From NCBI RefSeq assembly GCF_014651515.1, contig NZ_BMXA01000001.1, positions 992,001-1,056,000 on the forward strand: a DNA stretch of 64,000 nucleotides, given 5' to 3'. The DNA is from Arenicella chitinivorans (lineage in GTDB: Bacteria > Pseudomonadota > Gammaproteobacteria > Arenicellales > Arenicellaceae). Shown here piece after piece: positions 55,544 to 64,000 of the stretch (positions within the stretch are counted from its first letter, which is position 1; each line of letters begins with the position of its first letter). Position numbers and translations under genes: made by a program. The notes below the pieces were generated by a model, which was not told where the DNA came from, ran no database searches, and worked only from the letters and a program-made list of their open reading frames with translations.

Positions 55544-55863
55544 GCTGGTTGGTTGTCATCGGTTTGACCGCGATTACCTTTGTTAATCGCTATTTGTTTT
55601 TCAGCAATCAGCTGAAACTGAGGTTGGGAGTTCGAGGTCAGCGTTTTCTGCGTTATTCCAGTTTCGCTGTGCTGACTGCGATCTGGGTACCGATAGTTAT
55701 TCGGCTAGAGTATCGGCCGATGCATTTAGATATTGCTGGTTGGGACTATCTGATCGCGGCGGCCGTTGCTGGTGTATTGACCTTGATGCGGGTTCCGGCT
55801 TTGTTCGTTGTGTTGGTGAGTTCCGCGTTGTTCTTCTGTCTACGGTTTTGGGTGTTGGCCTAA
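55540..55863 (+). CDS. azlD: AzlD family transporter subunit
   Basis: A 107-aa small membrane protein with about four spans (VVIGLTAITFVNRYLFFS, LRYSSFAVLTAIWVPIV, YLIAAAVAGVLTLMRVPAL, FVVLVSSALFFCLRFW), partner of the overlapping azlC (ATGA). The pair would export branched-chain amino acids. Confidence 0.88.
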   Translation: MSWLVVIGLTAITFVNRYLFFSNQLKLRLGVRGQRFLRYSSFAVLTAIWVPIVIRLEYRPMHLDIAGWDYLIAAAVAGVLTLMRVPALFVVLVSSALFFCLRFWVLA

Positions 55864-55908
55864 ATACGCCGGGTGAGGCAGTGTCTCGAGTTAAGGAAAC
55901 GGGCATAA

Positions 55909-55935
55909 AAAAGGCGCAGAGTCTGCGCCTTTTAA
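55909..55935. terminator. Bidirectional terminator between azlD and the parvulin gene
   Basis: AAAAGGCGCAGA (55909-55920) and TCTGCGCCTTTT (55922-55933) are perfect complements, with A-run before and T-run after, so the hairpin can stop azlCD on the plus strand and the parvulin gene on the minus strand. Confidence 0.85.
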
Positions 55936-55958
55936 GGGTATCGATCACGTATTGTGTG

Positions 55959-56243
55959 TTACGCATCGCGGCTGGTGATCTCCACCAAGTGGTATCCGAA
56001 TTGGGTCTGTACCGGCCCATGCACCACTCCGACGTCTTCCTTGAATACGACGCGGTCGAATTCTGGCACCATCATCCCCGGGCCAAAGCTACCCAAGTCT
56101 CCGCCTTGTTTGCCAGATGGACATTGAGAGAATTCAGCGGCGGCCGCTTCAAAAGTTTTTTCGCCCGAGTCGATTTTTGCCTTTAGGTCTAGGCATGCTT
56201 TCTCAGTAGAGACCAAAATATGTCTTGCAGATGCAGTAGTCAT
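55959..56243 (-). CDS. ppiC: PpiC-type peptidyl-prolyl cis-trans isomerase (parvulin)
   Basis: A 94-aa stand-alone parvulin domain without signal peptide, the size of E. coli PpiC (93 aa). Seen are SARHILVSTEKACLDLKA, AAEFSQCPSGKQGGDLGSF, VPEFDRVVF and GPVQTQFGYHLVEI, the active-site and core motifs. Cytoplasmic. A bidirectional terminator closes it. Confidence 0.93.
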   Translation of the reverse strand: MTTASARHILVSTEKACLDLKAKIDSGEKTFEAAAAEFSQCPSGKQGGDLGSFGPGMMVPEFDRVVFKEDVGVVHGPVQTQFGYHLVEITSRDA

Positions 56244-56370
56244 TTGAATCGATGTAACCTGTGTTTTTCAAAGAGCGGCATAATACTTACTTTGAACTTC
56301 GAATCCCAGTTACAATCCACAAAAACAACGAATAAATTGAAAAACACCGCGCTGACCGGCGACAACTTCC

Positions 56371-57342
56371 TTGAATAAGATTTTTGTAAAGTTAATCCAG
56401 CTTGCGGCGACGTGCTCGTTGCTTGGTTTGGTAATGTATCAGGCTGGTCTGTTCTCAGCGGCTGGTCAACAGCAGTTTTTGACTCTTATCGGTCAGGCCA
56501 GTTTGCCTCTGTTAGTGTTGTCCGTACTGGTTGGGGTCAGCGTCAATATGGTCAGCGCATTTAAGTGGTACGTCATTACGCAGTCGCAGGGTATCGAGGC
56601 TGGCTACTGGCGGATTTTCGCGTACTATGTTGTAGGTCAGTTTTATAATATGTTTTTGCCGACCAGTGTCGGTGGGGATGTGGTTCGGTCGTATGAGTTG
56701 GGTAAGTATTCTGGTCGACAGGCTGATGCGCTCGCATCGGTGTTTGTGGAACGGTATACCGGTGTTGTGGTGTTACTGGTATGCGCGGGTTTGGCCGTGC
56801 TGGCGCAATTGTCGCGTTTTTATGTTGACTACGTGATTGTCAGTTTGATTGTGTTCGCCTTGGCATTGCTGGCTCTTGGCTGGATGGTGTTCGATCCACG
56901 TTTGTATAAATGGCTTGAAAACAAGCTGGCAAGTAGGTCATTGCTCATACAAAACGCGTTCCGTAAGGTCGACAAATTGTTCCAGGCCGTTGGCGCCTAT
57001 CGCTCACAACCGCGTGTTCTGATCGTGGCGGTGATTAATTCGGTGCTGTTTTATTTTATTGCGGTGGTGAACGTTTACGTGACGGCGAACGTATTTTCCG
57101 AGGACGTGTTGTTTTGGCACATGCTGCTGGCAGCGCCCATCATCATGCTGATCATGAATCTGCCAATTTCTTTCGGTAACATTGGTTTAATGGAATTTGC
57201 CTATACTAATGTGTTTATGTTGATGGGCTACGGTCCCGAGTTGGGTTTGTCGGTGGCGTTGTTGATGCGACTCAAATCCTTTGTGGATGGCGCAATTGGC
57301 GGTGTGCTACACCCATTATTTGTGACTCAAAAGCATGAATAG
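56371..57342 (+). CDS. Flippase-like membrane protein (LPG synthase TM / UPF0104 family)
   Basis: A 323-aa protein with about eight spans. It shows VSAFKWYVITQSQGI, YYVVGQFYNMFLPTSVGGDVVR and ALASVFVERYTGV, the signature of the lysylphosphatidylglycerol synthase transmembrane family, without the catalytic lysyltransferase domain. Members next to LPS or glycan genes are thought to flip lipids or lipid-linked sugars; ugd, rfaE1 and rfaD follow here. The TTG start has no strong Shine-Dalgarno. Confidence 0.85.
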   Translation: MNKIFVKLIQLAATCSLLGLVMYQAGLFSAAGQQQFLTLIGQASLPLLVLSVLVGVSVNMVSAFKWYVITQSQGIEAGYWRIFAYYVVGQFYNMFLPTSVGGDVVRSYELGKYSGRQADALASVFVERYTGVVVLLVCAGLAVLAQLSRFYVDYVIVSLIVFALALLALGWMVFDPRLYKWLENKLASRSLLIQNAFRKVDKLFQAVGAYRSQPRVLIVAVINSVLFYFIAVVNVYVTANVFSEDVLFWHMLLAAPIIMLIMNLPISFGNIGLMEFAYTNVFMLMGYGPELGLSVALLMRLKSFVDGAIGGVLHPLFVTQKHE

Positions 57343-57425
57343 TCTATTATTGCGAAACTGATTTTTAGGGTCGTTAATCTCTCAAATTCACTGGCACAGC
57401 CAGAATTATTTAGTATTAAGTTCGA

Positions 57426-58751
57426 ATGAATATATCAATAGTAGGTACTGGCTATGTCGGCCTCGTCACCGGGACTTGTTTTGCGGACGTTGGCAATCAG
57501 GTGCTTTGTGTGGATAACAATCAAAGCAAGATCGATTTGTTGTTGGATGGAAAAATTCCAATCTACGAGCCTGGTCTCGAGGAATTGGTCAGTAGTAACA
57601 TCGCGCAGCAGCGTTTGCAGTTTACCACCGACATCAATCGGGCCGTTGCGTATGCCGATATCATCTTTATTGCCGTCGGTACGCCGCCCGATGAAGATGG
57701 CTCAGCTGATCTGTCGCACGTGTTGGCCGTGGCCAAAGCGATTGGTCAGACGCTGACGGACTACCGCGTTATTGTCACCAAATCCACCGTTCCGGTCGGT
57801 ACTGCCGCCAAGGTGCGCAAAGCCGTGCAGGCTGAGCTAGACGCGCGTGCGGTGAACGTTGAGTTCAGTGTTGCATCGAATCCTGAATTTCTCAAAGAAG
57901 GCGCTGCCATCGACGATTTTATGAAGCCGGATCGTGTGGTGATTGGCGCGGATGACGATCGGGCAGTGGAGCTGCTGCGAAGTTTATACGCGCCGTTTAA
58001 TCGTAACCACGAGCGCTTGATTGTGATGGATATTCCGTCGGCTGAACTAACTAAGTATGCTGCCAACGCCATGTTAGCGACGAAGATTTCATTTATGAAC
58101 GAGCTGTCCAATCTGGCCGAGCGCCTTGATGCTGATATTGAGCTCGTGCGACAAGGTATCGGTTCTGACCCGCGCATCGGCTACCACTTTATTTATCCTG
58201 GCTGCGGGTATGGCGGTTCTTGTTTTCCTAAAGACGTTCAAGCTTTACATCGCACCGCACGTCAGCATGGCTACAATGCTCGGATTCTGGACGCAGTAGA
58301 GGCTGTGAATCAGGATCAAAAGTCCGTCCTGCTGGATAAAATTGATGCCCACTTTGACGGCGATTTGAGCGGTAAAACATTCGCGATTTGGGGGCTTGCT
58401 TTCAAACCGAACACTGATGATATGCGTGAAGCACCCAGTCGCGTCATCATCGATGGCTTGTTAGCTCGTGGGGCCAAAGTGAAAGCGTATGATCCAGTAG
58501 CGACCGAAGAAGCGTCGCATATTTATCAGCAGCAGCAAGACGTTGCGTTTGCTGGCGACCTATACTCGGCAACCGCCGATGCAGATGGTCTGATTGTTGT
58601 TACTGAATGGAAAGCATTTCGAAGTCCTGACTTTACGCGTTTGAAGTCGCAACTGCGGACCCCCGTAATTTTCGATGGCCGTAATATTTATGAGCCGGCG
58701 ATGTTGGCGCAAGCTGGATTTAAGTATTACGGTATCGGGCGCTCGAACTAA
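57426..58751 (+). CDS. ugd: UDP-glucose 6-dehydrogenase
   Basis: A 441-aa enzyme oxidising UDP-glucose to UDP-glucuronate. NAD motif [20 protein letters not shown] (4-23), central K210, catalytic C266 in [10 protein letters not shown], and the C-terminal UDP domain ([10 protein letters not shown]). UDP-glucuronate can feed LPS or exopolysaccharide. It leads ugd-rfaE1-rfaD, 17 nt before rfaE1. Confidence 0.96.
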   Translation: MNISIVGTGYVGLVTGTCFADVGNQVLCVDNNQSKIDLLLDGKIPIYEPGLEELVSSNIAQQRLQFTTDINRAVAYADIIFIAVGTPPDEDGSADLSHVLAVAKAIGQTLTDYRVIVTKSTVPVGTAAKVRKAVQAELDARAVNVEFSVASNPEFLKEGAAIDDFMKPDRVVIGADDDRAVELLRSLYAPFNRNHERLIVMDIPSAELTKYAANAMLATKISFMNELSNLAERLDADIELVRQGIGSDPRIGYHFIYPGCGYGGSCFPKDVQALHRTARQHGYNARILDAVEAVNQDQKSVLLDKIDAHFDGDLSGKTFAIWGLAFKPNTDDMREAPSRVIIDGLLARGAKVKAYDPVATEEASHIYQQQQDVAFAGDLYSATADADGLIVVTEWKAFRSPDFTRLKSQLRTPVIFDGRNIYEPAMLAQAGFKYYGIGRSN

Positions 58752-58768
58752 TTTATTGATCCTGACGT

Positions 58769-59728
58769 ATGACAGTACCACAAGACAAATTACAGCTTCG
58801 GGCTGATCAGTTTTCACATATCAAAACCCTGGTTGTTGGTGATGTGATGTTGGACCGATATTGGTTTGGCAGAGTTGATCGAATTTCTCCGGAAGCCCCC
58901 GTGCCAGTACTGGCCGTGCAGGACGAGCAAGTCAGAGCCGGTGGTGCGGCCAATGTTGCACATAATTTGCTGGCATTGGGAGCCAAGAGCACCTTGTTAT
59001 CGGTGGTTGGTGATGACGAAGCTGGACGCGAAATCAAGCAGATTTTGAATCAGCACGGGGCTCAAACCATTCTCACCGTTGATCCGGGCATCAAAACCAT
59101 TGTCAAACTGAGAATGATCGCGCAGAACCAACAGTTGCTGCGTGCTGACTTTGAGCAAAAGCCTAGCGAGGAAGTTCTGGCTCAGTGTTTGTCGGATTAC
59201 CAACTCGCGGTGAACGACGCTGACGTAGTTATTTTATCCGACTACGGTAAAGGTGGTCTGACTCACGTGGCCACCATGATTGAGTTGGCGCGTCAGGCTG
59301 GTAAACCCGTCATTATTGATCCCAAGGGTAGTGATTATTCTCGTTATAAGGGCGCCACACTGATTACGCCCAATATGAAAGAGTTTGAGGCGGTGGCGGG
59401 GACCGTCACTTCCGACGCCGACTTCGGTGCTAAGGCGCAGGCACTGAGATGTGAGTTGGATTTGGATTATCTGCTGGTGACTCGCAGTGAACAAGGTATG
59501 AGCCTGTTTACTCGTGACGGTGACCAAGTGAACTCGCCAGCGACGGCATTGGAAGTCTATGATGTCAGTGGCGCGGGCGACACCGTGATATCCTTGATGG
59601 CATTAGTCGCGGTGTCAGAATTTACCAATGAGCAGAAACTTACACTGGCAAATACGGTTGCTGGTATTGTGGTCGGCAAGTTGGGTACGGCTGTCGCCAC
59701 CATAGATGAAGTGATCGAAAAACTTTGA
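58769..59728 (+). CDS. rfaE1: D-glycero-beta-D-manno-heptose-7-phosphate kinase
   Basis: A 319-aa PfkB-family kinase corresponding to the N-terminal half of HldE, phosphorylating heptose-7-phosphate at C1. Seen are VGDVMLDRYWFGRVDRISPE, VRAGGAANVAHNLLALG and the catalytic VYDVSGAGDTVISLMAL. The cytidylyl/adenylyl-transferase half is not in this gene, so a separate rfaE2 is expected elsewhere. Confidence 0.95.
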   Translation: MTVPQDKLQLRADQFSHIKTLVVGDVMLDRYWFGRVDRISPEAPVPVLAVQDEQVRAGGAANVAHNLLALGAKSTLLSVVGDDEAGREIKQILNQHGAQTILTVDPGIKTIVKLRMIAQNQQLLRADFEQKPSEEVLAQCLSDYQLAVNDADVVILSDYGKGGLTHVATMIELARQAGKPVIIDPKGSDYSRYKGATLITPNMKEFEAVAGTVTSDADFGAKAQALRCELDLDYLLVTRSEQGMSLFTRDGDQVNSPATALEVYDVSGAGDTVISLMALVAVSEFTNEQKLTLANTVAGIVVGKLGTAVATIDEVIEKL

Positions 59729-59755
59729 TCACAGCTACATAATAGGAAAATCCAA

Positions 59756-60739
59756 ATGATTATCGTAACGGGTGGTGCCGGGTTTATCGGCTCAAACTTG
59801 GTGAAGGGCCTCAATCAGCGTGGCCTTGACAATATTCTGGTCGTCGACGATCTGAGTGATGGCAATAAAGTTCGAAATATTGAGAGTTGTCAGATCGAAG
59901 ATTACATGGATAAAGATGAGTTTTTGAAACGCATCGAGCAAGGACTTGATTTTGGAGGTCCGAGCGCGATTTATCATCAAGGGGCTTGCTCCGATACCAT
60001 GGAGTCTGATGGGCGTTACATTATGGAGACCAACTATGAGTACTCCAAATCATTGTTTCGTTATTGTGGCGAGCACAGCATTCCGTTTATTTATGCATCC
60101 TCGGCTTCCGTTTATGGTGGTGGCGAGACCTTCAAGGAATCTCCGGAGCACGAGCAAGCACTGAATGCATATGCATACTCCAAACTTCTGTTTGACCGTT
60201 ACGTCCGTAAAAACAGAGGTATGTCGCAGTCTCAAGTTGTTGGGCTGCGCTATTTTAATGTCTATGGCAATGGTGAAGATCATAAAGGCCGGATGGCATC
60301 CGTGGCGTACCATTTTTTCAATCAATATCACGACCAGGGATATGTCAATTTATTTGCTGGAAGTGGCGGCTATGCCGATGGCGAACAGCTACGTGACTTC
60401 GTTTGGGTAAAAGACGTTGTTGATGTGAATTTACATTTTCTGGAACACCCTGAAGATGGTGGAATTTTTAATGTTGGTACTGGCCGGGCGCAAAGCTTTA
60501 ACGATGTTGCGACGGCGGTACTGAATACATTGGAAGGCGCGACTAAATCAACTAAAGACTGGGTAGCGGAAAACAAAATTCGTTACATTCCGTTCCCAGA
60601 AGCGCTGGTCGGCAAGTACCAGAGCTATACGCGAGCTGACTTGACTAATTTGACCATGTCGGGCGATTACAATAAGAATTTCGCGACTGTGGAAGAAGGT
60701 GTTAAGCAGTACGTGCAAGAAATGTCTGCCGCGCGATAG
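59756..60739 (+). CDS. rfaD: ADP-L-glycero-D-manno-heptose-6-epimerase
   Basis: A 327-aa extended SDR that makes the L,D-heptose of the LPS inner core. NAD motif VTGGAGFIGSNLVKGL (4-19), SASVYG around 116-121 and catalytic Y139/K143 (AYAYSK). The RfaD-specific HQGACSDTMESDG is present. TAGGAAA lies before the ATG. Confidence 0.96.
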   Translation: MIIVTGGAGFIGSNLVKGLNQRGLDNILVVDDLSDGNKVRNIESCQIEDYMDKDEFLKRIEQGLDFGGPSAIYHQGACSDTMESDGRYIMETNYEYSKSLFRYCGEHSIPFIYASSASVYGGGETFKESPEHEQALNAYAYSKLLFDRYVRKNRGMSQSQVVGLRYFNVYGNGEDHKGRMASVAYHFFNQYHDQGYVNLFAGSGGYADGEQLRDFVWVKDVVDVNLHFLEHPEDGGIFNVGTGRAQSFNDVATAVLNTLEGATKSTKDWVAENKIRYIPFPEALVGKYQSYTRADLTNLTMSGDYNKNFATVEEGVKQYVQEMSAAR

Positions 60740-60742
60740 TCT

Positions 60743-61522
60743 GTGGGCAATGTCGTTATCTATGATTCCGGCGTTGGCGGTCTAACGATCTGGAGTGCCG
60801 TACAGCGGCAAAATCCGGCGCTGGATACGATATTTGTCAGTGACAATCAAGCGTTTCCATATGGGACTAAGTCCGATTCTGAACTGCTTTTTCGAATCCA
60901 TAAAGTGGTGGCAACGATTGCTAAAAATTATTCGCCAGAAGCGCTGGTTGTGGCCTGCAACACTGCCAGCACCGTTGCCTTGCCCAGCTTGCGAGCCCAA
61001 TTTGGCTTCCATGTAGTTGGCGTGGTACCTGCGGTCAAACCTGCATCGATCGCAAGTAAAACCGGCGAGATCGCGTTGTTGGCGACGCCCGCAACCGTGG
61101 AGAGAACCTATACCGAACAGTTAATCTCTGAGTTCGCGCGAGATGTAAACGTGGTTAAAATCGGCAGTAGCCGTCTCGTTGAGCTGGCGGAAGCGAAATT
61201 GCGTGGCGCGAGCGTCACCGACCAAGATTTAGCGCCGATACTGTCTCCTTTAGAGAACCATCCGAATGTCGATGTCGTGGTTCTGGCATGCACGCATTTT
61301 CCACTCTTGGCGAATGAGATTAACGCGTATTTCTCGGCCAGAAATAGATCAGTAACCCTGATTGACAGTGCCGAAGCGATTGCGCGGCGAGTCGCGTCAC
61401 TGGGTATCCATTCAACGAAGGATGCTGGCAAGGCCGTTGCTGCATTCACGCGACCACTGAGTTCTGACGCGTTGCGGGACGCCTTGTACGCAATGGGCTT
61501 TAGTAAAACTCAGGTTCTGTAA
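60743..61522 (+). CDS. murI: Glutamate racemase
   Basis: A 259-aa cofactor-independent racemase supplying D-Glu for peptidoglycan. Both catalytic cysteines are present: C72 in ACNTAST and C183 in ACTHFPLL. The motif YDSGVGGLTI begins the protein. GTG start 3 nt after rfaD. Together with alr it makes this window rich in D-amino-acid enzymes for the wall. Confidence 0.95.
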   Translation: MGNVVIYDSGVGGLTIWSAVQRQNPALDTIFVSDNQAFPYGTKSDSELLFRIHKVVATIAKNYSPEALVVACNTASTVALPSLRAQFGFHVVGVVPAVKPASIASKTGEIALLATPATVERTYTEQLISEFARDVNVVKIGSSRLVELAEAKLRGASVTDQDLAPILSPLENHPNVDVVVLACTHFPLLANEINAYFSARNRSVTLIDSAEAIARRVASLGIHSTKDAGKAVAAFTRPLSSDALRDALYAMGFSKTQVL

Positions 61523-61555
61523 GTGGTTTAATATAGCCATTTCGACGTCTTTTCT

Positions 61556-61574
61556 TGTACAACTCGGTTGTGCA
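61556..61574. repeat. Hairpin upstream of the methionine sulfoxide reductase gene
   Basis: TGTACAAC and GTTGTGCA pair (one G-U) around a TCG loop. No T-run follows; it may be a leader structure or weak terminator for murI. Confidence 0.35.
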
Positions 61575-61592
61575 CTTACTCACTCACTTTTT

Positions 61593-62045
61593 ATGACTGA
61601 TTCTAATTTTTCTCTATTACTCAAACAGCTTGAAGCATTACTGGACGGGGAGTCGGATTACATTGCGAATGCGGCTAATATGTCGTCTCTGATCTATAAT
61701 AATCTACCTGACCTTAACTGGGTTGGATTCTACTTCCTGCGCGAAGGTGAGTTGGTATTGGGGCCATTCAACGGCCAACCCGCTTGTACGCGAATACCGA
61801 ACGGTCAAGGTGTCTGCGGTACGGCGTTCGCTAGTCAAGAAACGCAACGGGTTGACGATGTACATTTATTTGCTGGCCACATCGCGTGTGATGCGGCCAG
61901 TGAATCGGAAGTTGTGGTGCCATTCAAAACCGACAAGATTGCTGGTGTATTCGATATCGATAGCCCGGTCAAAGCTCGGTTTAGCGACGCTGAGCAATCG
62001 TTTTTCGAAGCGGCGGTGGCTATTTACGTCCGTGGTCTTATTTAA
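61593..62045 (+). CDS. msrC: Free methionine-(R)-sulfoxide reductase (GAF domain)
   Basis: A 150-aa GAF protein that reduces free Met-R-sulfoxide. The three functional cysteines C65, C75 and C99 have the spacing (10 and 24) of E. coli fRMsr. NWVGFYFLREGELVLGPF and GVCGTAFASQETQRV are family phrases. Monocistronic, 70 nt after murI. Confidence 0.95.
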   Translation: MTDSNFSLLLKQLEALLDGESDYIANAANMSSLIYNNLPDLNWVGFYFLREGELVLGPFNGQPACTRIPNGQGVCGTAFASQETQRVDDVHLFAGHIACDAASESEVVVPFKTDKIAGVFDIDSPVKARFSDAEQSFFEAAVAIYVRGLI

Positions 62046-62707
62046 ACCCAAGAAAAGTCCGAGCCACGTTGATCTGAAGTTTTGCATGACAATCTGTTCC
62101 CTCCCGGCGTTGAACCCTCATTGCTGACTTTCCCGAGTGCGAGTTTGCCAATTATCTGATATTTAGTTCCAAATCGATGGCGTGCGTGGCTGGTTCGGAG
62201 AATTCTAACCAACCAAGCAATGAGCTCAATACTGATAAGCTCCGCAAACGTGACTCGTGTCGACGCCATTGGCTTCTGCGGCAGAAAAAATTTGGTAGAC
62301 TTTTCTAAGCCAAGTTAGGTTGACAGGGTTTGCCATACTGTCCGTAACGCGCTCGGGACTGTGACGAAAATAGGAAGTCGTACATGGGCACTCGACAAAC
62401 TTTGTATCCCAAGTCTTCGAACTCAAACACGGCGTTCATGCCGTCAGTAAACATGCGGGTTTGGCAGCTAAAACCAGCGGATATCGATTCCGCCGCAATT
62501 CGGACTCGCGTGTGCCGACAAGGTCTGATAATGTACGGTTAATTGGGTTTAAGCAGGTCATTCGTGTACGACATCCGTCGATCGCAAAGGCCGGTAGGGT
62601 AGAACTCTAGTTTTATTAGACCATGTGTCAGGTGGGCTGGACTCCAGCTTGTGTTCTATACTGATAAATGGGTCAGGAAAAACTAAGGGAAGTTATTAGG
62701 GGGTAGT
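62046..62707. other. Gene-poor stretch of about 0.66 kb
   Basis: No convincing gene in either strand. Short minus-strand open frames (62042-62269, 62226-62426) carry no family motif. A palindrome GCTGGA-C-TCCAGC (62636-62648) and a -10-like TATACT (62657-62662) precede the small gene at 62708. Composition does not stand out from the neighbours. It may hold decayed genes that I cannot recognise. Confidence 0.5.
62636..62662 (+). promoter_or_regulatory. Candidate operator and -10 element upstream of the small hypothetical gene
   Basis: A perfect 6-bp inverted repeat with 1-nt centre (GCTGGACTCCAGC) lies where a -35 box would sit for TATACT at 62657-62662. The pairing suggests a repressor-type site, on motif grounds only. 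Confidence 0.25.
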
Positions 62708-62962
62708 ATGTCGATAAAAATCAATCTAAAAGACATTCAGCTGGCGCAGTTGAATCCGGAATGTGTGTTACTTATCAATCGTTTCATACGCGCTTTGAAA
62801 GCGCACGATGGTACGGCATTAAAAATTCAGGAAAAGGACATTCTGATGCAAATATCTGAACAAGCGAAGCGCACGGACGACGACGAGCTAGCTAAAATGT
62901 ACAAAGAGCTAAAAGAAAAGATTCTCGTCTGCGTGCACGCTGATTTGGCAGCCAAACGCTGA
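62708..62962 (+). CDS. Small helical hypothetical protein
   Basis: An 84-aa cytoplasmic protein (INLKDIQLAQLNPECVLLIN ... ELAKMYKELKEKILV), predicted mostly helical with no membrane span. It has an AGGGGG ribosome site close to the ATG and coding-like composition, which favours a real gene. I do not recognise the family. It is convergent with the gene on the right edge, 13 nt apart. Confidence 0.6.
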   Translation: MSIKINLKDIQLAQLNPECVLLINRFIRALKAHDGTALKIQEKDILMQISEQAKRTDDDELAKMYKELKEKILVCVHADLAAKR

Positions 62963-62975
62963 GCTCGGGTGCAGC

Positions 62976-64000
62976 TTAAACCTTGAACCGGCGCCAGAAT
63001 GCTATGCCGGTGGTGATCAGTAGTACGAGATAGAATAGGGTAAAGGGCCAGTCCGCCGTAATTTTCCTTAGTACATTGATCAGTAATTGACGTTTTCCAG
63101 CACGTTGTTGCTTATTAGTCTGGATCTTCGTTGTTGCGGGCGATGATTTAAACTGGGCCAACTGTGTTTTGCTTATCGCCTTCACGTTTTGAATTCGCCA
63201 ATGATTGTTCGACGCTTCTGGTAGAAAGTCGAGTCGAACTCGCTCGATAATATGGTCGGCTGGCTGTTCTTCGCTCAGGAATCGCAATGGGATTACTAAG
63301 TTATATTGCTCTGATACGTCAGCTTTGATTCGAACCATGGTGCTGGCGTCGGCGCGAAAACCATGACGTTCGGTGGCGTAGAACAACTGGAAGTCAAGAT
63401 AGTCGCTGGCGGCTGGTTGAGTGCGAGACAAGGTGACCGTTATACCGCCTAAGTTCTCGGTGGACAGATCGATCACCGGAGAAGTGACAAACGGGTCCAA
63501 ACCGGTGACACTCAGTCCGTTGATATCTCCGTCCATATCGTGCAGCTGCCAGTTTGTCAAAGGCAGAGCAAGCCCATCGTCAGGCACCTTTGTCACACCA
63601 TTGTAGATGCGCGTCGGCTGTACTGAGGGATTGTCAGTTGGTGTGGAATGGACTACTTTTGGGTGCGATAACACCGCCACAGAGCACGTGTTGCAACGTT
63701 CAAAATCTAGGCGAAATTTCGATGATGGTGGTCTTTTATCGGGTAGTGGCACGACCAACCAGGTAGCGGGCTGGGTAAACTCAGACCTCGGCACGTGCAT
63801 CCTGATTCGATAGCGCGGGTCAAACTCCATTTTGTCAGACTGGGTTTGCGGTCCAGGTGAGTTGGCGCTGAAAAACAATTCAAGGGGCACCGAGTTCAGG
63901 TTAGGCGGCAAATCCTCAAGTCGTAGGTTGAGCAAGAGAAAATGACCGTTCTGATCGGCTTCGAAAGGTGTAAATGTGATATACGGGTCCGGGCCAGTGA
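62976..64000 (-). CDS. Membrane-anchored protein with two repeated beta-rich domains (cut by window edge)
   Basis: The frame is open to the window end, so the N-terminus is missing; TTG 63935 is not the true start. At least 340 residues are visible. Two similar segments occur: one with LELFFSAN ... YRIRMHVPRSEF ... KFRLDF, the other with FQLFYATERHG ... MVRIKADVSEQY ... RVRLDF. Both look like beta-sandwich repeats, probably periplasmic. The chain ends with a span (WPFTLFYLVLLITTGIAFW) and a basic tail RRFKV. It is reminiscent of carbohydrate-binding or glycosyltransferase-associated proteins, but I cannot assign it. Confidence 0.65.
   Translation of the reverse strand, partial: TGPDPYITFTPFEADQNGHFLLLNLRLEDLPPNLNSVPLELFFSANSPGPQTQSDKMEFDPRYRIRMHVPRSEFTQPATWLVVPLPDKRPPSSKFRLDFERCNTCSVAVLSHPKVVHSTPTDNPSVQPTRIYNGVTKVPDDGLALPLTNWQLHDMDGDINGLSVTGLDPFVTSPVIDLSTENLGGITVTLSRTQPAASDYLDFQLFYATERHGFRADASTMVRIKADVSEQYNLVIPLRFLSEEQPADHIIERVRLDFLPEASNNHWRIQNVKAISKTQLAQFKSSPATTKIQTNKQQRAGKRQLLINVLRKITADWPFTLFYLVLLITTGIAFWRRFKV

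Noticed and set aside
62226-62426. 66-codon minus-strand open frame in the gene-poor stretch
   Set aside because: It has no ribosome site and no recognisable motif, and its composition gives no support.

Overview
The window reads as a chromosomal segment of a free-living, probably marine, gammaproteobacterium. The reasons are the dnaB-alr-radA order, LPS heptose genes (rfaE1, rfaD), a complete Na+-pumping NADH:quinone reductase operon with its maturation factors, two sodium-coupled NSS transporters, a CysB-type regulator, ratA/rnfH next to smpB, and a TonB-dependent receptor. Base composition looks even (about half G+C). I see no rRNA, tRNA, insertion sequence, CRISPR array or prophage. Both ends are cut inside genes: dnaB on the left, and an unrecognised membrane-anchored protein on the right. 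No homology search was possible, so assignments rest on motifs, length, context and memory of the families.

Layout. 1-3.7 kb: dnaB (3' end), alr, radA and an exported retropepsin-like protease, closed by a terminator. 3.9-7.9 kb (minus): xseB-ispA-dxs-folE2, for isoprenoid precursors and the zinc-independent route to folate. 8-11.3 kb: an SDR, then parE and a DUF1653-monooxygenase fusion. 11.4-12.9 kb: two membrane proteins sharing an N-terminal YxAPxA motif, one with a pilin-like tail. 12.97-20.0 kb: a tightly overlapping seven-gene envelope operon (RDD, SpoIIM-like, membrane protein, DUF4129, DUF4350, MoxR ATPase, DUF58). 20.1-23.5 kb: photolyase, peroxiredoxin-glutaredoxin fusion, DUF3820 and DUF1223 proteins. 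23.6-27.8 kb: two NSS transporters around smpB, then ratA-rnfH.

27.9-35.6 kb is the most accessory-looking part. It holds a decayed MFS transporter, a Crp-like regulator, a large TonB-dependent receptor, and a four-gene operon (iron alcohol dehydrogenase, hotdog thioesterase, MaoC hydratase, HSD17B4-like SDR). The last two resemble separate modules of an R-specific beta-oxidation enzyme. 35.7-43 kb (minus): an exported TonB-C-terminal-like protein, a DUF442 phosphatase-like protein, a second MoxR-DUF58-transglutaminase operon, a two-RCK potassium channel and a small membrane protein. 43.3-51.8 kb: nqrABCDEF-apbE, nqrM and an unrecognised helical protein. A terminator-like hairpin lies inside the apbE signal-peptide codons.

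51.8-64 kb: cysB, lepB, a GNAT enzyme, an HNH protein, azlCD, a parvulin, a flippase-like protein, ugd-rfaE1-rfaD-murI, free-methionine-(R)-sulfoxide reductase, a gene-poor 0.66 kb stretch, a small hypothetical protein and the cut-off membrane-anchored protein. No single obviously new system stands out. The best leads are the decayed transporter beside an intact uptake and degradation locus, the DUF805 protein with a pilin-like C-terminus, the unknown gene behind nqrM, and the seven-gene MoxR/DUF58 envelope operon.
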